Of a stretch of 64,000 nucleotides of DNA, positions 60,469 through 64,000 are shown in pieces. A model generated the notes under the pieces. That model saw only the letters and a program-made list of their open reading frames with translations, did not search any database and had not been told where the DNA came from. The first letter of the stretch is position 1; each line of letters starts with the position of its first letter. The position numbers were made by a program, and so were the translations under genes. The stretch lies in contig BGKB01000145.1 in the NCBI GenBank assembly GCA_003116975.1, forward strand, positions 1 to 64,000, written 5' to 3'. The stretch comes from Aurantiochytrium sp. KH105. Lineage: Eukaryota > Sar > Bigyra > Thraustochytrida > Thraustochytriidae.

Positions 60469-63400
60469 TTAGTTGAAAAAGACATCATCGAAATCTGCGG
60501 CAGGCGCCCCATCTTCGAACGCGGGCGCAAGCGCTGCCTGGTCCGCATGAACAGCGACCACAGATGCTGTATCAGGACTGGCAGATGGCGCTGAGGCTGG
60601 AGACCTACCGCGAAGACTGGATCTTGGACCGGTGCAAGGCTTCGTGTGGTGAACAGTAGACCTTGAATCAAGGCTACCGCTGGTCAACTTCGCTACTGCA
60701 CTCGTTTCATAGTGAGCACTGGAGCTTGATTGAAAGCCACTCTTTGCTGCCCCAGCTGGGTGTGAATCACGGGACACAGAGGAACCTGGACGAAAGCCAG
60801 CACCAGCACCAGCACTAGCACCAGCTCCAGCACCAGCACCAGCACCAGCTCCAGCACCAGCGCTGGCCCTAGTCGACTCAGGACGAGTCGTTGAACTCGG
60901 GTCGAAGCTGGTGATCTTCGCAACTGAGATAGGGCGTGCCCGCGCAGCCTTGAGCTGGCGCTCAAGTGGAGCAAGCTCTCGCTTAGCGCCCTTGACAATT
61001 GCTTTTGCGTTGTGCGCGTACCCCTTGGCGGAGTGCATTTTTGCTTCCTCATCCTTGAGCAGACTCGACTGAGGCTTGAGCACGCTCGACTTGGGATTGC
61101 CAACTTCAATCGGTCCCGACCTCTCCCTGACCGGCGCAGCGCTACCGTTCACAGTTGCTTTCGCGTCCTTTTCGATCAAAAATTCTGACCTCTTCACGCG
61201 TCGTGGGCTCCTGAACGCTCGGGACGGTCGCTTTGATGCCGACTGGAAGTCACACGCCGACCGAGACGGCTCTGAGGGCGTAGCCGGCATTGCGACTGCG
61301 GAAGGCGGCGATCGCATCTCTGGAACAAGTGCATGCTCTCTTTTCGGCATGGTCGAAGATGACGTTCGATCATCGATCCTTGCTTGCAACATAATTTGCG
61401 AGCAGGTTGTGCCTGCTGGACCCATTGAGCTTGCGACGGCAAGCAGAGCTGACGCGGTCTGCAAAGACCGCTTTGTTGGTGCCATTCGTGCTTCTGTCAC
61501 GTTCGGCAAAGCATTTTTGGCTCCCGATGGCACGGCAGACAACGTTTTCACCTTGGATGTTGGCTTTGCCTTTTGTGATCCGTTTGTGGCCACGTGCGAC
61601 GGAAGCCCCGAGGAGGTCTGCGCAGCAAACGAAGCGGATCTGCTTGTGCCTTGTGGGCTTTGCGCACTGTGTGCATTGAAGCTTGCTTTTGTGGGTCGCG
61701 TTGGCGATGCCGTCGACGATGACGTTGACTCTGTTGTAACCAAATAATGATCAAGCGGCCCTTGTTGGTTTGTAGCGGACATTGGCGAAGAAAGCATCGG
61801 CGCGGGAGACACCGACGGTTGCTTTGCCATAAGAGAGGTCATCTTCTGAAGTATATCCAGTCCGTGCAACTTCGGGTGCACGGCAAAGAGAGCTAGAGAT
61901 GTTTGAGGCGGGGCGACAAATGAGAGGGGCCGCGATCCCGCATGAATGTAGCCATGAGCCAGAAGTTTTACGTGGGAAGCGACATAGACCTGAAAGCCAG
62001 CTACGGAGACCTGCCCGGCCGCAAGTCGTACAAAGTGTTTGCCGTTTTGAAGAGTTACCACGAAGCTGCACTGACTTTGAGCAAGACGTTCTGCACCGCT
62101 CATGATCTTTGCAGCGCGTGTTCTCCCGAGTTCCGTACGAAACGTTTCGGGCATTGCACGACCGATACGTACAAGATCACGAAGTGAATCAATACCGAGC
62201 TGTCGCAGCTTTGTCAGGAGCTTGGGTCCAACAAAGGGGAGCTGCAGAAGCTCGCCATCGTGTGGCCACGCACGGGTTTCCAGCGAGCGAAGCACAAGCT
62301 GAACGCTCGCAGCAACCACAGAATTATAGAGTTCTGTTGCACAGGTGATGAGACTACGTGCAAGTCGAGCACCCTCCCCTACGACAAAGTCAAGCTCATC
62401 GCGCAGCACTTTGTCCGGCGGTTGCGGCCGTTCGCTCGCCATGGCTGCCTGGAGCAGCTGAAAGACTTTTTCTTGGACCGTCGATACACGGTCGACATTT
62501 TTCTGTCCCCGGAATCGTCCCTGGTTCCAGCCTACTTCGTTGAGCCATCGCTTCTGGTCACGTCGGAGAATGAGATGATTGAATTCTTCAGCGCGTGAGA
62601 TGAGGTCAACAATAAAGCGCGTGATCTCATCGTTATCAACTTCAAAGGACCGCGGCATTTCACTCGCGTCGAGGGAAGGGGCGTCGCCCGGAAAGACCTC
62701 CAGAAAAGTTCCGAGTCCATCGTAAAAGGCAAGACCGGTCGCTAGACAAAGACTGCTTTCGCAAATCCACGCCCCGAGCTCAGAGACGCAAAGTGTTCGG
62801 TCAGGGAGAAGTCGAATGCACTGACTTGCTCTCATGGCCTTGAGGTGCGTCGCGACGACAGCTTTGAGTCTCGCTTTAGCCTGTGTGGACGTCCCACGCT
62901 CACAAAAGAAAAAGGTCGTCTCGAGCCAAGCATATGCTTCCACAAAGGAGCGAATGGCCCCGAGGTGAATCTCGTGAAGCAAGACCTCGCGCAAACTTGA
63001 CTCCAGCGCGCTTTTGACGCGCTCTGCGCCCGAAAGAATGCGCTCAAACTTGTGCTCCTCGCCACGACGAACCATAATGACTGCGCATCCAGAGGAGTCC
63101 ATGCCAAAGCGCCCTGCGCGGCCGACCATTTGCAGAATTGAAGACATCGTAAGATCTTCCATGCCTCGTTTGGTGCCGCGATACGCCTGCGTGCCTTTGA
63201 TCACGACGAGATGCGCGGGTAGATTCATTCCCTGCGCAAGTGTCGAGGTCGCCACCAAAACAGAGAGTAAGCCATCGCGAAAGAGCCTTTCGACGATTTC
63301 CTGGTCGTTGGCGGAAACCTCGCCCGTGTGCCACGCGACGCCCGCGCGCTCAATGCAGAGTTCAAGAGCAGGATCGCCAGAGATTGCGCGAGCTCTCGTG

Positions 63401-64000
63401 CTGCGTTCTGCAATCTGGTCCGCACGCAGCGGCATTCTGTCGCGTCGAATCTCTGAAAGTCTTTCCGCGAGCCTTTTGGCACTTTTCCGACTTGTGCAAA
63501 AGACAAGGCTTGCTTTCTGTTCGGCGAAGCGAGCGAGGAGTCTGCCTACATGTTGGTCCATTTCGCGTTCTAAAAGGTATTCGTTTTGGCGCGAAGAGCC
63601 AAATGCTTCGACATGGGTCACGAGCGGGCAGGGACGAAATTCGGGACCAAAAACGAGAAGGCCTCGCGGAATCGGCGCTCCGAGCCATCGTGCAAGGTCG
63701 CTAGCGTTTGGAATTGTCCCTGAAACAGCTGCGAAGCGAAGGATTCCACTTTGCGGCAAGCGACCCTTGACAAATTGAAGTCGCGAAATGAGCGTCTCGA
63801 GGACTGCGCCTCGCCTCCCTTCGGACACGAGGTGCACTTCGTCGAGCAGGACGAGGCCAAGCGATTCGAACAGCACTTTGTGGTTGAACCACTTGCGCGT
63901 TAGATGCTCGAGTTTTTCCGGTGTGAAGAAGATCACATTGGCATCCGCGAGGATGCGTTCGTGGACCTTTTTCCCACTCGTGATTTCGATACACTTGATT
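60469..64000 (-). CDS. HFM1: MER3/HFM1-type meiotic DNA helicase (N-terminus beyond window)
   Basis: The reading frame is open through the window end, so the gene is truncated at its 5' end. Visible SF2 (Ski2-like) motifs include VIFFTPEKLEHLTRKW, the DEVH Walker B box LVLLDEVHLVSEGRRG, FAAVSGTIPNASDLARWLG (motif III as SGT rather than SAT), STLAQGMNLPAHLVVIKGT and SSILQMVGRAGRFG. A Sec63-like region with helix-hairpin-helix LPFVGPKLLTKLRQLGIDSL follows. The order and the IPNASDLARWLG and NLPAHLVVIK runs point to MER3/HFM1 rather than HELQ or POLQ. In known organisms this helicase promotes crossover formation in meiosis. The last 450 residues are disordered and Ser/Ala-rich, with a Gly-Ala repeat encoded at about 60790-60870. 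Confidence 0.88.
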   Translation of the reverse strand, partial: IKCIEITSGKKVHERILADANVIFFTPEKLEHLTRKWFNHKVLFESLGLVLLDEVHLVSEGRRGAVLETLISRLQFVKGRLPQSGILRFAAVSGTIPNASDLARWLGAPIPRGLLVFGPEFRPCPLVTHVEAFGSSRQNEYLLEREMDQHVGRLLARFAEQKASLVFCTSRKSAKRLAERLSEIRRDRMPLRADQIAERSTRARAISGDPALELCIERAGVAWHTGEVSANDQEIVERLFRDGLLSVLVATSTLAQGMNLPAHLVVIKGTQAYRGTKRGMEDLTMSSILQMVGRAGRFGMDSSGCAVIMVRRGEEHKFERILSGAERVKSALESSLREVLLHEIHLGAIRSFVEAYAWLETTFFFCERGTSTQAKARLKAVVATHLKAMRASQCIRLLPDRTLCVSELGAWICESSLCLATGLAFYDGLGTFLEVFPGDAPSLDASEMPRSFEVDNDEITRFIVDLISRAEEFNHLILRRDQKRWLNEVGWNQGRFRGQKNVDRVSTVQEKVFQLLQAAMASERPQPPDKVLRDELDFVVGEGARLARSLITCATELYNSVVAASVQLVLRSLETRAWPHDGELLQLPFVGPKLLTKLRQLGIDSLRDLVRIGRAMPETFRTELGRTRAAKIMSGAERLAQSQCSFVVTLQNGKHFVRLAAGQVSVAGFQVYVASHVKLLAHGYIHAGSRPLSFVAPPQTSLALFAVHPKLHGLDILQKMTSLMAKQPSVSPAPMLSSPMSATNQQGPLDHYLVTTESTSSSTASPTRPTKASFNAHSAQSPQGTSRSASFAAQTSSGLPSHVATNGSQKAKPTSKVKTLSAVPSGAKNALPNVTEARMAPTKRSLQTASALLAVASSMGPAGTTCSQIMLQARIDDRTSSSTMPKREHALVPEMRSPPSAVAMPATPSEPSRSACDFQSASKRPSRAFRSPRRVKRSEFLIEKDAKATVNGSAAPVRERSGPIEVGNPKSSVLKPQSSLLKDEEAKMHSAKGYAHNAKAIVKGAKRELAPLERQLKAARARPISVAKITSFDPSSTTRPESTRASAGAGAGAGAGAGAGASAGAGAGFRPGSSVSRDSHPAGAAKSGFQSSSSAHYETSAVAKLTSGSLDSRSTVHHTKPCTGPRSSLRGRSPASAPSASPDTASVVAVHADQAALAPAFEDGAPAADFDDVFFN
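60790..60870 (-). repeat. Short GC-rich coding repeat (Gly-Ala run) in the helicase tail
   Basis: Repeated CCAGCACCAG(C/T) units encode alternating Ala and Gly over about 25 residues. This region is in the disordered C-terminal tail and is likely variable in length. Confidence 0.85.

Noticed and set aside
1..64000. tRNA and rRNA genes
   Set aside because: Candidate T-arm-like GTTCGA strings (for example near 5250, 41934 and 42080) lie inside coding regions and lack matching A-box and acceptor pairing.

Overview
The window is nuclear DNA from a GC-rich, intron-poor eukaryote. Nearly every gene is one long open frame. Only two introns are clear, both GT-AG and both about 200-240 bp: one in a G-protein beta subunit gene and one in a SelW-like gene. 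The gene content includes COG8, PMS2, CEP120, AIDA, an NPSN-type SNARE, an SOS1-like Na+/H+ exchanger, CBS-less ClC proteins and a MER3/HFM1 helicase. This fits a flagellate-forming marine protist. My best guess is a thraustochytrid/labyrinthulomycete-type stramenopile, but this is an inference from content and composition, not from a marker gene.

Layout. 1-15 kb: COG8 (+) faces a PMS2-type MutL (-), followed by two paralogous ClC genes (-) and a Na+/H+ exchanger (-). 16-20 kb: a large DUF4062-NACHT-TPR STAND protein (+) ending in a CAAX box. 20-38 kb: a tandem family of five aquaglyceroporin-like genes (+) in two subgroups, separated by long GC-rich spacers with many short tandem repeats. 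38-50 kb: a small predicted membrane protein (+), a 1227-residue unknown (-), CEP120 (+), a Qb-SNARE (-) and a secreted FG-GAP protein (+). 50-60 kb: a repeat-rich spacer, a G-beta gene (+), a membrane-anchored SelW-like redox protein (-), AIDA (+), an unknown basic/acidic protein (-) and a putative atypical-SDR-like protein (+). 60-64 kb: the C-terminal part of a MER3/HFM1 helicase (-), cut by the window edge.

Functional themes. Two ClC proteins, one Na+/H+ exchanger and five aquaglyceroporins form an osmotic and ion-handling neighbourhood. PMS2 and HFM1 point to mismatch repair and meiosis. CEP120 points to centrioles.

The most unusual observation is in the first ClC gene (7529-9688). Its N-terminus carries a degenerate MutL transducer-like domain, and possibly a trace of the MutL C-terminal domain, and it lies next to the intact PMS2 gene. 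Gene order on the minus strand is ClC, MutL remnant fused to ClC, PMS2. This is what a tandem duplication of a ClC-PMS2 pair would leave if the internal PMS2 copy then collapsed into its neighbour.

Start codons were set to the first in-frame ATG. Several open frames extend further upstream only through GTG or TTG codons.
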